Positions 9,941 to 20,870 of a stretch of 64,000 nucleotides of DNA are shown piece by piece. A model generated the notes under the pieces. That model saw only the letters and a list, made by a program, of their open reading frames with translations. It had not been told where the DNA came from and ran no database searches. The stretch is taken from contig CAJNAR010000153.1 of NCBI GenBank assembly GCA_905220665.1, positions 372,001 to 436,000 on the forward strand, given 5' to 3'. A program made the position numbers and the translations under genes. Source of the DNA: Albugo candida. Its lineage: Eukaryota; Oomycota; Peronosporomycetes; Albuginales; Albuginaceae. How positions within the stretch are numbered: the stretch's first letter is position 1; every line of letters starts with the position of its first letter.

Positions 9941-11844
9941 TTTGAATGACACAAGGAATTAATGCAAGAATATATTTACAAATTTGATCGCAGTCTATTA
10001 GCAAAAGTGCAACTTGTACGAGGTTCAATCCACGGGCCTGATGCGTTCATCCTCTGATTCGTCGCGAGCGAGCCACGAATCCCCATCATAAAGCAAAGCT
10101 GTGTCCATCCATAGACAAGAAAGACATAAAGAAAAAATAACGTGTGTTTGGTTTGATAGTATGAGTACTCTTCAGCACAACCTTTTTTCACCGTTTTCCA
10201 ACACATCCGCGACATTGCGCAGACGTCCACAATGTTTACACTCAGTTGAAGCGTAGTGTGATATTGCCATCTCAACTAATCCCCTCGCATACAACTGATT
10301 CGTTGCTTCGTTCAGAAACGCGTTCACATCTTTTCATCAATTCTGAAAGGTCTCGGGCCGCCCGCAAGTCTCTGTTGTACTGTAGTTGTGCATCCAATTG
10401 AGTCTGCATCATTTACGATCTTTTCCATACGACCGTTGTGTTTGCTTTCCCACCCAACCAACACACGCACGATGAAAAGATCACATCGCAACCCAGTTGG
10501 AGATTCTGAAATGCTTTGCTGCACAAATTGTGACGATGCATTCATAAGAACAGAGAAGAATACATGTCGTATTGATTGCGGCATTCCCTTCGTGTATAGA
10601 AAAGGATGAACTCGACGATCAAAGAAGTGAGACTTGAACGCGAATGGAGGGCATGTATACTGTACTGTCACTTGAACGATGAAGAATATTCACCGACGCC
10701 TTATCTTCTGAGCGGAGAACACTCCCAGTTTGCACTTATATTCTGGAATCCAAGATCGTTGTCTGTGCGACGCACGAAGTAGATATGTGGTATTCTTTCA
10801 CAGTTATAGGTCCAGTGCGAGGCTAAACACATTCTCTAGCGCTGCAAGGTGATCCTGGCGATACGCTTTACCTCGCACGATTCGCTGGAATACATAAAAA
10901 AATGCAGAAAGCCGGCGCTACAGCGATTCTATTTCGGTCATTCACCCACACTGACGCATTTATGGATCATAAATACCCTACGATTTCTTCTATCAAAGAT
11001 AATTCAAGATAAGAAACTCAAGAAACGATTTGCGTCAATTCTTACAAAATCAGAAACTGGTCATTTACCTCTGTGATGAAAAGTAACTTCTTGATGACGC
11101 ACAATCAGCATTTCTGAGTTATTCACTCAATCAATGTTTTCATCAAAATTGTCAATATCGAGGTATCGTGTCACGTGAGGAAACAACGAGAAATGCATCT
11201 CCGAAAGCGATCGATCTTTTGGAGAGCTTGACGGAATACATTCGATGTCTGGAACTGACTTGAAGTGTCGGCAAACTTTCGATGCTGAGCCACGCAATAT
11301 AGTGAATTTTCCGGGACGCTTTCCTCGAAAACGCTTTTAGAATCAGAAGAGTGAATAGGCTCTTGCTCCTTGCAATGTATAGCATTGAGAAACCAACGAA
11401 CAATATAGAAAAAACGAGCGAGACGAAGCTTTCGACTTTGTTCATCGTGGTAATGTCTACGACACACCAACAAGCCGCAGTTTCCATTTGTTTATTGCGT
11501 GTGAATCAGTACAGCTTGGCCCAGATTCATTATTCTGCATCATATTCGAGATGAGGAATTCTGTACTCGTCTTCGACGGAGGTGTGAAATTTCGCTGCAT
11601 GTGCATCTCGCTTTGCGCATTTAAAGAGTATACTTTCAGGTCAGAATTGAAGCAAATATCGGAGAAATGTCACCACCAAAGATCATCTTATTGATACCTA
11701 TTGCAAATATACCGCTACTTTATCGCAAGAGACTTCATCAGAAATGGCCAAAGAACACTTACGCGTCACGATCAACGCGAATCAAATAATGCGCATCAAT
11801 TCATCTACGCGTTCAAAAGCTTCAATCTGAAACTCTGCGATCGT
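9941..11844. other. Degenerate spacer, no gene supported
   Basis: The first 100 bases (to about 10040) match 62240-62340 next to the open coiled-coil gene. Beyond that there are only short frames on both strands without family features. Some stretches read as broken protein sequence on the plus strand and may be the upstream part of the gene relic at 11845, but I cannot name them. Confidence 0.4.
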
Positions 11845-12288
11845 GAATGATGTCGTGAAAACAATTGGACATAAAGTGGTGGAGAGCATCGATATAACAG
11901 CGTACATCGAAGAGCGTGATGCTTTGGATTTTGTATCTAACAAGTAATTGTTTTCGGAAACTTCACTTGTTGTTCAATATTTGCTCAATGCATCCTCCAG
12001 CGCTCAAGTTGGAAAATCTCTCACCAAATCAGCTTCGAAAGCAAAAAACGGAATATGTCGCGCATCAAACAAAGGATCACTTCTATTGTGTGGCCTCAAG
12101 ACCCTGAGCTACATACAGTACACCATCGATGCGAAGAGCCAGACACGAGAGATTACGACTCCAACAAACAAGATGAACGACAAAGTGAAAGAATTAAAGC
12201 TGGTGGCATCTTTAAAAGGGATATCGCGACGGTGAATAGCTCTTCCGAAGACTCAGTTACCAAGTTGAAGTCTCCGCCGCATGAGTAG
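11845..12288 (+). pseudogene. Relic of the unrecognised gene found at 61568
   Basis: The plus strand is similar in order and content to the minus strand of 62110-61568: an exon ending in a match to LVSNK (here DFVSNK), an intron-like gap, a block with VAHQ, then PQDPEL (SDDPEL in the intact copy) and a terminal KLKSPP. It needs frame changes and contains a stop after VSNK, so it is dead. The gene order here, relic next to coiled-coil relic, matches that at 61.5-64 kb. Confidence 0.65.
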
Positions 12289-12608
12289 GTCTCAAAGGTC
12301 AAGGCTAAAGGGATTATGGACTTATCGAATTGAAGCAGTATCTACTTGATCAGCATCACGAATTGGTGCAGGCAAAACAGAGGCACAACACGTTGGAGGA
12401 CTAAAAGAATAGGATTAAAGTGCTGGAGTAACTATTGGCAAAGAAGTCGTGTTTCAAACTCAAACGCCAACTACGGTCCTCGTTGGTGAAGCTCAAAGCA
12501 AGAAGTATCAATTTGAGACGGAAATCAATGACCATGAACGAAGTAATCAGTCAGACCACAATATAATCGGCTTTCTGGCAAACAGCTGAATGTTGAACGG
12601 CAGAATAC

Positions 12609-13223
12609 AGCAGTAGTGGACAAACAGGGTCCGTACCCAGCTCAGTTTTAAGGGTGTTCGCCCGTAGTACTTTTATTTAGACACCTTTATGTTACTACAG
12701 TTTGGTGGTTATCTACTCTATTCTAATCACTAGTATGTAACGCTCTGAAGAGCCCGGTCCAACTCCTATGCAGTTATTTTCTGGTGTAGTTGCCAGCGGT
12801 CTTGACACGTCCATATCTTCATTGAGTAGGTTGATATTTACGTGGAGGAATCTTTGCCTCCGCCGAGGGGCCCCATCGCAGCCCTTTTGCCACCATCGGG
12901 ATTTGAACCGGGGCACACACGGTCGGAACACATTTGTACTATCCGCTAAGCCTCCCGACGGGGTCACCGTACCCAGCTCAGTCGGTTAAGCACTTGAGCG
13001 CACGGACCCCCTGCCGGAGGTCGTTAGTTCGATCCCCGGCAGTGTGGGCAGCGGTTTGAGCCCACCCAAGCAATAAGCTTGGAAAATATCTGCCTCCCTA
13101 GGTTTGAAATCAGACTTAAGTGATATTCACACGGTCAGGGGCTCATGATAGGATAAGGAAGGTAGTTAAAGAACCAGATAAACAGTGTAATGAAATCCTT
13201 CACAAAGCAGTAGTGGACAAACA
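12609..13223 (+). mobile_element. tRNA-derived SINE (outer), with target duplication
   Basis: An 18-bp direct repeat (AGCAGTAGTGGACAAACA) at 12609-12626 and 13206-13223 flanks an element whose head has RNA polymerase III promoter boxes: an A-box-like CAGCTCAGTCGGTTAAG (12974-12990) and a B-box AGTTCGATCCCC (13026-13037), with a T-arm-like stem CTGCCGG/CCGGCAG. Without the nested insertion the element is about 243 bp. It inserted into a decayed coding-like sequence. Confidence 0.8.
12631..12982 (-). mobile_element. Second SINE nested inside the first
   Basis: A 16-bp duplication (CCGTACCCAGCTCAGT) at 12631-12646 and 12967-12982 flanks a 320-bp element in minus orientation. Near its 5-prime end it carries a perfect B-box GGTTCAAATCCC (12898-12909) and an A-box-like CTTAGCGGATAG. 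Its 3-prime end is ACCCTTAAAA. The duplicated target is the A-box region of the outer SINE, so this insertion is later. Confidence 0.85.
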
Positions 13224-14011
13224 ATGAGCAATGGAATTGAAGCAGCAAGTAGCGGCTGTAAATACCAATAAAGCGCCTTCGAAAAGGAAAACAAACGTTT
13301 GGAATCAAAATCTGTAGAAAGCTTTGCGAAGTAATCACTTTCTTGGGAAATCGAAGAGCCCTCTTGCATCTCTTCCAACCGCAGTACGATCCCTCTGCGA
13401 CCAACTGGCAACGTTCACGTCAACTACAAACCCTTTTACGGGATGAGGTCACCTGTGCAGGTATCACTAAAGAAGAGAAAATCAAAAGGTCGAGGAAGAG
13501 GCTCACGTGATGGAGTATACGCAGTTGTCGCGTAACTGCATGCGCCTTGATAGATTTAAAGCATAAAATGTAAGAATATATTATAAATTTTGATGGGTTT
13601 TTATTCAAATTTCGTTGTTAAGTATTTAGATCGGCAGAGCTCAGTTGAAGGTGTCTATATCACTAGAATTAGACTAATTGACTTCTCTAGTTGCCTAGGC
13701 TATCTTAAATAACATATATACATATAAAAAACGTTTCGTGAAATACCTGTGAGAGATGATAATATGTCTTCTCGTTGATAATCTCGTATCGTAGTAGCCT
13801 CAGCACCCTTAATACGAGGCTGTGTCCAGCTTGTAAATGCTGTAAAGTTGTGAAGTTGTGAAATTGTAAAGTTGTAAAAATGGTCCAAACGTACCGTGGT
13901 TTGCAAATTGGTGGGCGCCCCACTACGGTGAGCATAACCAGCCAACTAGGACTAGGATCCGAGTTGCACTTGCATTTTGACTTGTCTGTGCCGTACCCGC
14001 AGTAATGATCT
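13224..14011. other. Repeat debris and LINE 3-prime flank, no gene
   Basis: From 13224 the interrupted, stop-containing coding-like sequence continues to about 13560. After that the DNA is AT-rich. On the minus strand 13700-13960 is probably the 3-prime untranslated part of the LINE, with a short TTGTAAAG/TTGTGAAG repeat at 13841-13875. I see no exact target duplication for the LINE. Confidence 0.4.
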
Positions 14012-16858
14012 TCAGCTTCTGAGAAATCCACCAAATGATCCTTGCGTTGCGAGTTGATCCAGCACCTTTGCAAGCCGAATGCGTACGTCGTGGTCGTAAC
14101 ACTGTCCTCGAAAGTACCGAACGTGCGCACTAAACGTGGTGTAGATCACGGAAAGTGCTGGAACTGCCGTAGTTGCTGATCGCTGATCGAACAAACGACG
14201 ATTCCGATCTGTCCAGACGAAGTGCAGTGTCACCGCTTGCAATGCAAGCCATAAATCTGAGATAATGTCGAAATAGTCCTTCCAATCCGACCGTAGGGTT
14301 GGTACGATTGCACATGCAATATGCGTCCAACGTGGTCGAGAGGAGAAAAACTGATCCCAACTAAGGAATAACTCCCTCCATAATTGTGCCTTGTTATCGC
14401 ACTCTAAAAAGAGATGTTGATCGGATTCCACTGCCCCACACGAAGGCTGCGTGCACAATATAATGTCGAGCTGAATATCCTTTAAGAACCAGAAACGAGA
14501 TCGAACTGGCAACATCCGAAAGGCTAGACGAAACTGTAGATCTTCGTAAATAGGCAATACACGTTTTCGAAGATGCCGTGATGTAGCCATAAAAGGTCGA
14601 ACTCGTTCTGAATCCAGTGCGTCCGATCTCTCCCGTGATGACCAATGTGTCGACATCGGATGACTCTTGGTTGGTTCGGGAGGTTTCCAGACGATTCGTG
14701 AGAGTTGTGAGCGTGGAATAGATGGAAAATAATGTTTCCTTTCCTTGCTTTTTACTCCCACATAAAATGATCTGCCACTTGTAGTTGGTATAATCCAAGT
14801 GATGAGACCAATCGTCGAGTGGATACGCTGGAGAATCTGAGTGATTTCATTGTAAAGTCGACTCAGCAACTTTTCTTAAGACATATCCGAGGTGTTCTGC
14901 TCTTCGTCGTTGTAATACATGTCGACAATATCTTCCTTCGTTGGCCATGTGTCGCTTTCACGAAAAAAGTCTTGCAAACTTCGAACATCGAAAAATGTAG
15001 CAAACGTTTTTCGAAATGTTCGATGTGGTTCATCCACCATGCCAAGATTGTACGAAACGTTCTGCATACTCGGATGACAAGTAGTAGCTTCGTAATGTAA
15101 CTTTTGGTCGCAGTGAAACCACATCGGTTGTTCCATATAGTACTGACGGCGTTGTGAAACATTTAAATCTGATATTGAAATGCTCCAATCCATCTGATGC
15201 CACATTCTAAATGCTTGTTTCCACCATGACGATATGCTCTCCCATTGAACCATTTTCCCATGTCGATTTGGTGCGATGGTGAATATATCCATCGGCTTGT
15301 GTGGTCCAAAGGGAGGTTGGATAAGTTCTAATAGTTCAGTCGAAGCAGTTGTCCAATTCGCAGGAATACTTGTTGACGCATCGGATGCGAACTGCTATAG
15401 GAATTGAATACGTTGTAGCTTTAGTCGTCCCACCAAAAATGGAACTTGTAGTCCACCATCTTGTCGGCGAAGATATAAAAACTCTTTGCTGAGTAGGTGA
15501 ACATGTTTTGAATCTTTTTTGTGTTTCCGACCAAGTACAAATCGATTTAACATCGATTGCCACTGTGTCGAATAGTCACTGCTGGTATGTCTACGTGCAT
15601 TGTATAATGCCACAGACGTGATAAAATCATCGTCTGCGCAACCAGTAGTCGACCACGAACAGTTCTTGCTCGTCGAAACCATACACCAAACCCATCGTAA
15701 AAACGCTTGTCGAGAGTTGAAATATCCATCGAATGAGTTGGTTTCTGGCCGAAACGGAATACCCAAATACTTGACCGAATCCTCCGGACCCATTATGGTC
15801 AAATTGGGAATACGTGGACACGGCTTGGTCCAATTCAACGAGAGCAAAGATGATTTTCTCAAGTTGAGTTTCGCACCCGATCTATCGCAATAGACTTGGA
15901 CGAGTTCGAGTTGCATCAAAACACCATTTGGTGTCTCTGAAAGCAATATCGAATCTTCCGCAAAAAATAATCCAGTTGCGACAGTCGTGCCATTAATCCA
16001 AATGCCATGTTCTTCATGTTGACAAAGTAAATTTCCCAAAGGTTCGATCGTCATCAGAAAAAGTAATACTGAGAGAGGAGGATCACCTTGTTTCACTCCA
16101 TATTGTGGTGTAATGGACGGTGTGATATTTCCATTAATCATCAACTGCTCCTTTGTGTTATTGTACAAAAGACGAACCCAGTCGATGAAACTTTTTCCAA
16201 CGCCCATTTTTTCCAAAACGCGAAACATGTACGTCCAATTGACTCGATCATATGCTTTCTCAAAGTCGAGAAAAGTCGCATAAGCTTCCTCCCCACGATG
16301 AGTGACCAAGTCTTGTATGTCGGTCAGATGTCGAACATGGTGATGCATTGACCTTCCTCGCACGAATGCTCTTTGATCTTGATGGATCAATTTTGGCAAA
16401 AAACGTTGCAATCGATACGCCAACACTTTTGAAAGTACTTTCACATCGACGCAAAGCAGTGCGATCGGTCGATAGTTGCCAGGATCAACTCGTGATCCTT
16501 TCTTGTATAAAAGTGTGATTGCTGAATGACGTTGTGATCGAAGTAAAATTCCTCTTTCCAGCTGATATTCGAACACTATCTTCAGACACTCTCCAAACGT
16601 TTCCGGATCAAGCTGATAAAATGCAGCTGGTAGTCCATCCATACCTGGAGAAGAACTAATCCGCATGTGCTTGATCGCTTCCGCCATCTCGGTCGTACTT
16701 AACCGAGTTGAGAGACGTTCTTGCTCTGCTGAGGCAAGGGAAACTTGAATCGAATCGAGTAACTTTTTTTGATTTCTTTCACTTGGAACATTTGAGTCGG
16801 TCTCTGAGCTATTAAGAGAGCCCATGGCACCACCCCAAATGATCTCTGAATTCGTCAA
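14012..16858 (-). pseudogene. LINE ORF2: reverse transcriptase and zinc-finger part
   Basis: RT motifs in order: SPGMDGLPAAFY, NYRPIALL, QRAFVRGRS, ATFLDFEKAYDRVNW, GVKQGDPPLSVLLF and the catalytic box. That box reads FFAEDS where the family has [YF]xDD: the first of the two aspartates is Glu (codon at 15956-15958). GDPPLS also has an extra Pro compared with the usual GDPLSP. The C-terminal part has a CxxxC...HLFLEC zinc motif (about 14400-14460), the usual RVT zinc-finger region. All parts lie in one frame, broken by stops at 15395 and 14876. The damaged catalytic site and the stops agree that it is inactive. Confidence 0.88.
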
Positions 16859-18158
16859 TAATCTCCCTCGGGTTCGATGTCACGGTACCACATTTTTTTG
16901 TAACATTTTCGATCGACACGCGACGACAAGAACTATCCGGAGGGCGAAAAAAATGCTTTGAAGAGTTCTCCATATGCTTCACGTGATGGTCGAAGCTTTC
17001 ATCTTGGTTGTATTTCGCATTGTTTTCGACTGAGATTCTAAATTGTTGAAGATTCGATTCGTAAAAATACCGTGACTCATTGGTGTCTTGGATGCGATAT
17101 CGAGCTGCTGCGAATTCCAAAACACGCTGGCCAGACTCAACATCACGTTGGCTATCTTTTGCAACCTTTTTTTCAATGCTTTGAAGCTGTTTCTTGATTT
17201 CCGTCTTCCAACTTTCCCACATTTTACCGGGATTCGAAGTTGTCCGTAACTGTTCGAACACCAAAATCGCTTCCAATTTGATTGCTTCGACAACTTTAGG
17301 ATATTCAAATAGTCGTAATGAACATTTCCAATATCCTCGACCCGGAGATTGAATTGGATTTGCAAAAGTTACTTTTTGTGCCAGATGATCTCCGGCACGT
17401 CGTGGACGAAAATACTCAGAGGTTTTGTATACCATATTGAATAGCTCTTCCGACATGCAGATGTAATCAAGTCGATTCTTGCGCGGTAATGGTCCTGTAA
17501 ATACGTTTTCAGTCGGAGGTTGGATTCGCCAAGCGTCTACCACACCCAACTGTGAAAGCCATTCCAAACACGCTAATCGACTTCGTTCGTGTCGAATTGT
17601 TCCACTCGAAGCATCGATAGCTGGATCGAGCGGTTTGTTGAAATCACCAAATACGAAATGTGTTGCGTTCGATTCAAAAGTGTTGGAAAGCAATAACTCA
17701 TAAAAACCCACTCGTTCCTCGGCCTTGACCGGTGCATATACATTGTGAATATACACCGGTGCATCGTGAATGATAAGACGCAAAACCAAATAACGATTTC
17801 GAATGCTTCGATCGGTGAGTTCTTCAGCTGTTGTATAACCGGGAAAGTCTGAACGAAGGATTGTCATGACGCCGCCACTGCGGTTTTGAGTCGGATGGAG
17901 AAAAGCACTGTTGTGGTCATTGACAAACATTTTGTGCTGCATTTTCGAGGATAATAAAAACTGAAATGACTCCAGTTGGTTGTGATCGTGAAACTTGGTT
18001 TCTTGAACGCAACAAATGGAGTGTTGTGATAGGATGTGGTCGATAAAAAGATGAACATTTTTATGAAGTCCATTAACATTCACCGTGAGTGCTGAGATAA
18101 TGTTCCACGTTGAAATAATCGAGGATCCCTTAGCATTCACGATGAAGTGGACCAGCAA
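16812..18158 (-). pseudogene. LINE ORF2: AP-endonuclease-like domain
   Basis: About 448 codons in a different frame from the RT part. Endonuclease/exonuclease/phosphatase-fold motifs are visible: VNGLHK, CCVQETK with the metal-binding Glu, NVYAPV, FGDFNKPLD, RLDYICMS and AGDHLA in place of SDHxP. The family nicks target DNA to prime reverse transcription. The frame ends near 16812 where the RT frame begins. Since ORF2 is normally continuous, this is a frameshift. Confidence 0.85.
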
Positions 18159-19860
18159 TCAACCTCGTTTCACCATCTTCTTTTGAGAGGTGAAGTGTTG
18201 CTTTCTCTTCTGGGAAAAAGCTGAGATTGACTGAGAGCTCGCCGATATCGCCACAGAGAAGTCCTTGCCATTTACCACCAAACCATTGAGACCAACATTT
18301 TATGCCCACATCGGAGCGTAACAACAATATTAGCACATTGATTGGGAGTAAACGACAATGGTGACCCGGAATCCAAATCACTGGTCTATCGGTGAGATAG
18401 TGGATCCAGTGATCGTTTGTGTAAAATATCGGGGAAGTAGACATAAATAATAGTTCCAATAATGCGAGAGCTTTGGTCGTCCGAGTCAAACCGTGAACAG
18501 TGTCCGGCACTGACTTCCCTCACGGCATTACTTTCTCGAACAATACAGCTCTCTTTAAGGGAACTTTTCCACCAACGTGGCGATTCCATCGCGTCGTAAA
18601 CGTGACATCTTCGCCGAGATTGTGCGCTGCAAAAAAGAGATTGATTAGAAGTAGATGTGCTACTTCGTCCAACGCAGGATCATTCGACTCCATGCATGAA
18701 ATAAGCACCCTATGCATGGTGATGGGATGATCTAATGCTGCCCGGATGATTTGGTCTGGGATGGTACAAAATTGTACCAGCCGACGCACATGAGGGATGC
18801 ACGCATCGGCTTGAACCAGCTTGTCCGGAAGCTGGTGGAATGCATTTTTAGAATCCATTTCCATAAGCTCTCCGATTTCACCAATTCGAGTTGGTCGCTC
18901 TGCTTTTTCCACCGTTGTATGACGCTTCTTATAAAAGTGTGCCGCCTCTTTCGAGGTGGCTATCTCTTTTGGCATCCGTGCTTTCACGGGAATATTTGAA
19001 TGCGGTTGCCATGCGCCGGATTGGCAACCGCTTGGACTTCTTCGACTTCCACCTCCATAGTTGCGAGCACAGCAAAGTAATTACTTGTCCTTAACGTTGG
19101 GAGCGCACGAGGTGGTGCATTGGAAACCATTTGGTCGAACGGCTCAGTCCGATTACGCTTTCCTCGTGTCCATGCCAACTGCATGTATGTGTCACCATCC
19201 TTCTCCACCCGTGGATGGGAAGATGATCGACTTTTCAATTAGAGGATTGGGGGAGTAGGCTGAGAAAAGTCTGGTGCCCCTAAAGTGAGATAGAGGGAGG
19301 ACTGTTGAGCTCCAACGAAATTTGGTCGGAAATTTTTCGCTCCGGTCGCTTCGTCTCCAATTCCTGAATTTGAACTGGCTTCTCCACCTTTTTTGGGACC
19401 ACCGCGACTGCCTCTGGCGCGGTTGTTTGTTTTTGTTTTTCTTGTTGCGGTTTTGCTTTTTTTGATTATGAGGTTGATTGTGAATTGTGTTTGGTTTTTT
19501 GTTGTTGTTGTTCTTTTTGTTTTCGTTTGATTGCTGCCGTGTTCCCGAGGCTAATGCAGCACCCAAATCCTAGCAGGAAGGACCGCGTTGGCCAAAACGT
19601 GGTCGCTCCGTTGGAACAGGAGCGTTCTTACCCCGTACTGGATAGAGCTGCTTGTCGTAAACGATTTGTTCAATCACTTTACCAACTCTAACCAGTTGTT
19701 GGGGACACGTCAAACAACCAAAGTAAACTCGCCAAGTCGACATCACCACTTCCCTAGTGGGAATCGTCTCGCGAAAGGTGTCATACACCACTTGACACCC
19801 GAGTTTGTGTAGAGCGCGGAGAATGTTGTTCCGTTCTTCCTCCACGCCCACACCGAACAC
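18130..19860 (-). pseudogene. LINE ORF1-like region, broken
   Basis: Reading frames at 19860-19570 and 19566-19192 share one frame split by TAG. Further parts continue at 19238-18984 and 18987-18130, the last with an in-frame TGA at 18520. Composition is basic with an Asn/Lys/Gln-rich hinge (about 19420-19530). Placement directly upstream of the endonuclease identifies it as ORF1. No intact CCHC knuckle is visible. Confidence 0.6.
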
Positions 19861-19955
19861 ATCGAGGTAGTACTTTGTTTCAAGAGTATCAAACTCCCGA
19901 GATCAACAGAGCTCAAGTGATAGAAAATATGAGAGCAAAAAGTAAAAAGGATATA

Positions 19956-20630
19956 TTATATTATTAATTGATAGGGGTTTACATTAGCACAGATTTCATC
20001 ATATCCGACAAATGTCTCCACTGCCTCCTGTAAAGCTTGGAGTTCATCCAGGTAAGCTTCCAAGAGATTTCTGTATCCACGCTCCAAGGACAAGAAATCC
20101 ATATAGTCCTCCATTATAATGCATCGGTCGTATTCCCAGCCGATAGCGATAACATCCATGCAATCGGCTTTCGCCTGTTGAACTGGGGAAGAATTTCCCG
20201 TTTCCACACCTCCTTCAATTTACGCTTGATTTCATCTGACTTGATAAAGTACAGGTCCTCCTAGAATGCGGCCGCTGGACGCAACGTCACCTCTTTCCGG
20301 CTGCGTCATCGGGTCGAGCGTCAATTTCCGCACGGCGAGCAATATTTTGAGCTCGTGCATGACGCATTGTTTCGTCACCGAGATAATTTCCACGGCGGTG
20401 GTGATGGTCTACACCGCCTCACATGCATCCGGATCTGCCGATCCATTCCAGCGCTTCCACTGCGCACGGAGTTGAACTGCACATGCAGCAAAGGCGTCAG
20501 CGATACGTTTCAACAAGTCGATCAAGTAAGCTAGCATTTTTGTAGTAATCTTCGAAAAATGACGTACCTTTTCGCTGGTCGACGACCTTCGTCGTTGCCG
20601 ATCATTGAATTCGAGTCTGCGAGAAATCAT
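19956..20630 (-). other. Possible gene fragment or LINE 5-prime region
   Basis: Two short frames (20630-20409 and 20207-19956) and a GC-rich stretch between them. The minus strand also reads EDLYFIKSDEIKRKLKEVW in another frame near 20200-20260. I could not splice these into one protein. They may be the 5-prime region of the LINE or a remnant of a host gene. Confidence 0.3.
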
Positions 20631-20870
20631 GTCAATCAGAATGGATTACATAGCTATGTGTTTACACCATCAAAGGCGAACGTATCTAAGGTATGATACG
20701 TAAGCCATGCTTATCTGGCTTGATCCAGGTTGAAAGTCAATAAGAGGAGAAAGAGGTCGATAATGTTCGATAAATACAAATATATATACTAATCTATTGT
20801 TCGGAATTTCATATATTCTTCAACCACAATGGCACTGGAGCTATTTCTATCTTAATAACGCTTACACAGT

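Larger units (their letters stand above)
14012..19860 (-). mobile_element. Decayed non-LTR retrotransposon (LINE)
   Basis: On the minus strand the order is a basic, Asn/Lys-rich ORF1 region (19860-18130), an endonuclease domain (18158-16812), a reverse transcriptase (16858-15395) and a C-terminal zinc-finger region (15292-14012). This is the layout of L1/Tad-type LINEs. ORF1 contains an in-frame TAG at 19570 and several frame changes. ORF2 has one frameshift near 16830 and in-frame stops at 15395 and 14876. The element is therefore not autonomous. Exact ends and target duplications were not found. Confidence 0.9.

Noticed and set aside
12968..13110. A functional tRNA gene
   Set aside because: A- and B-box-like sequences are present, but no full cloverleaf with acceptor stem can be drawn. 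Flanking target duplications identify a SINE.
19192..19566. Asn/Lys-rich protein of 124 codons as a separate gene
   Set aside because: It is in the same frame as 19860-19570 with one stop between, and lies upstream of the LINE endonuclease, so it is part of ORF1.
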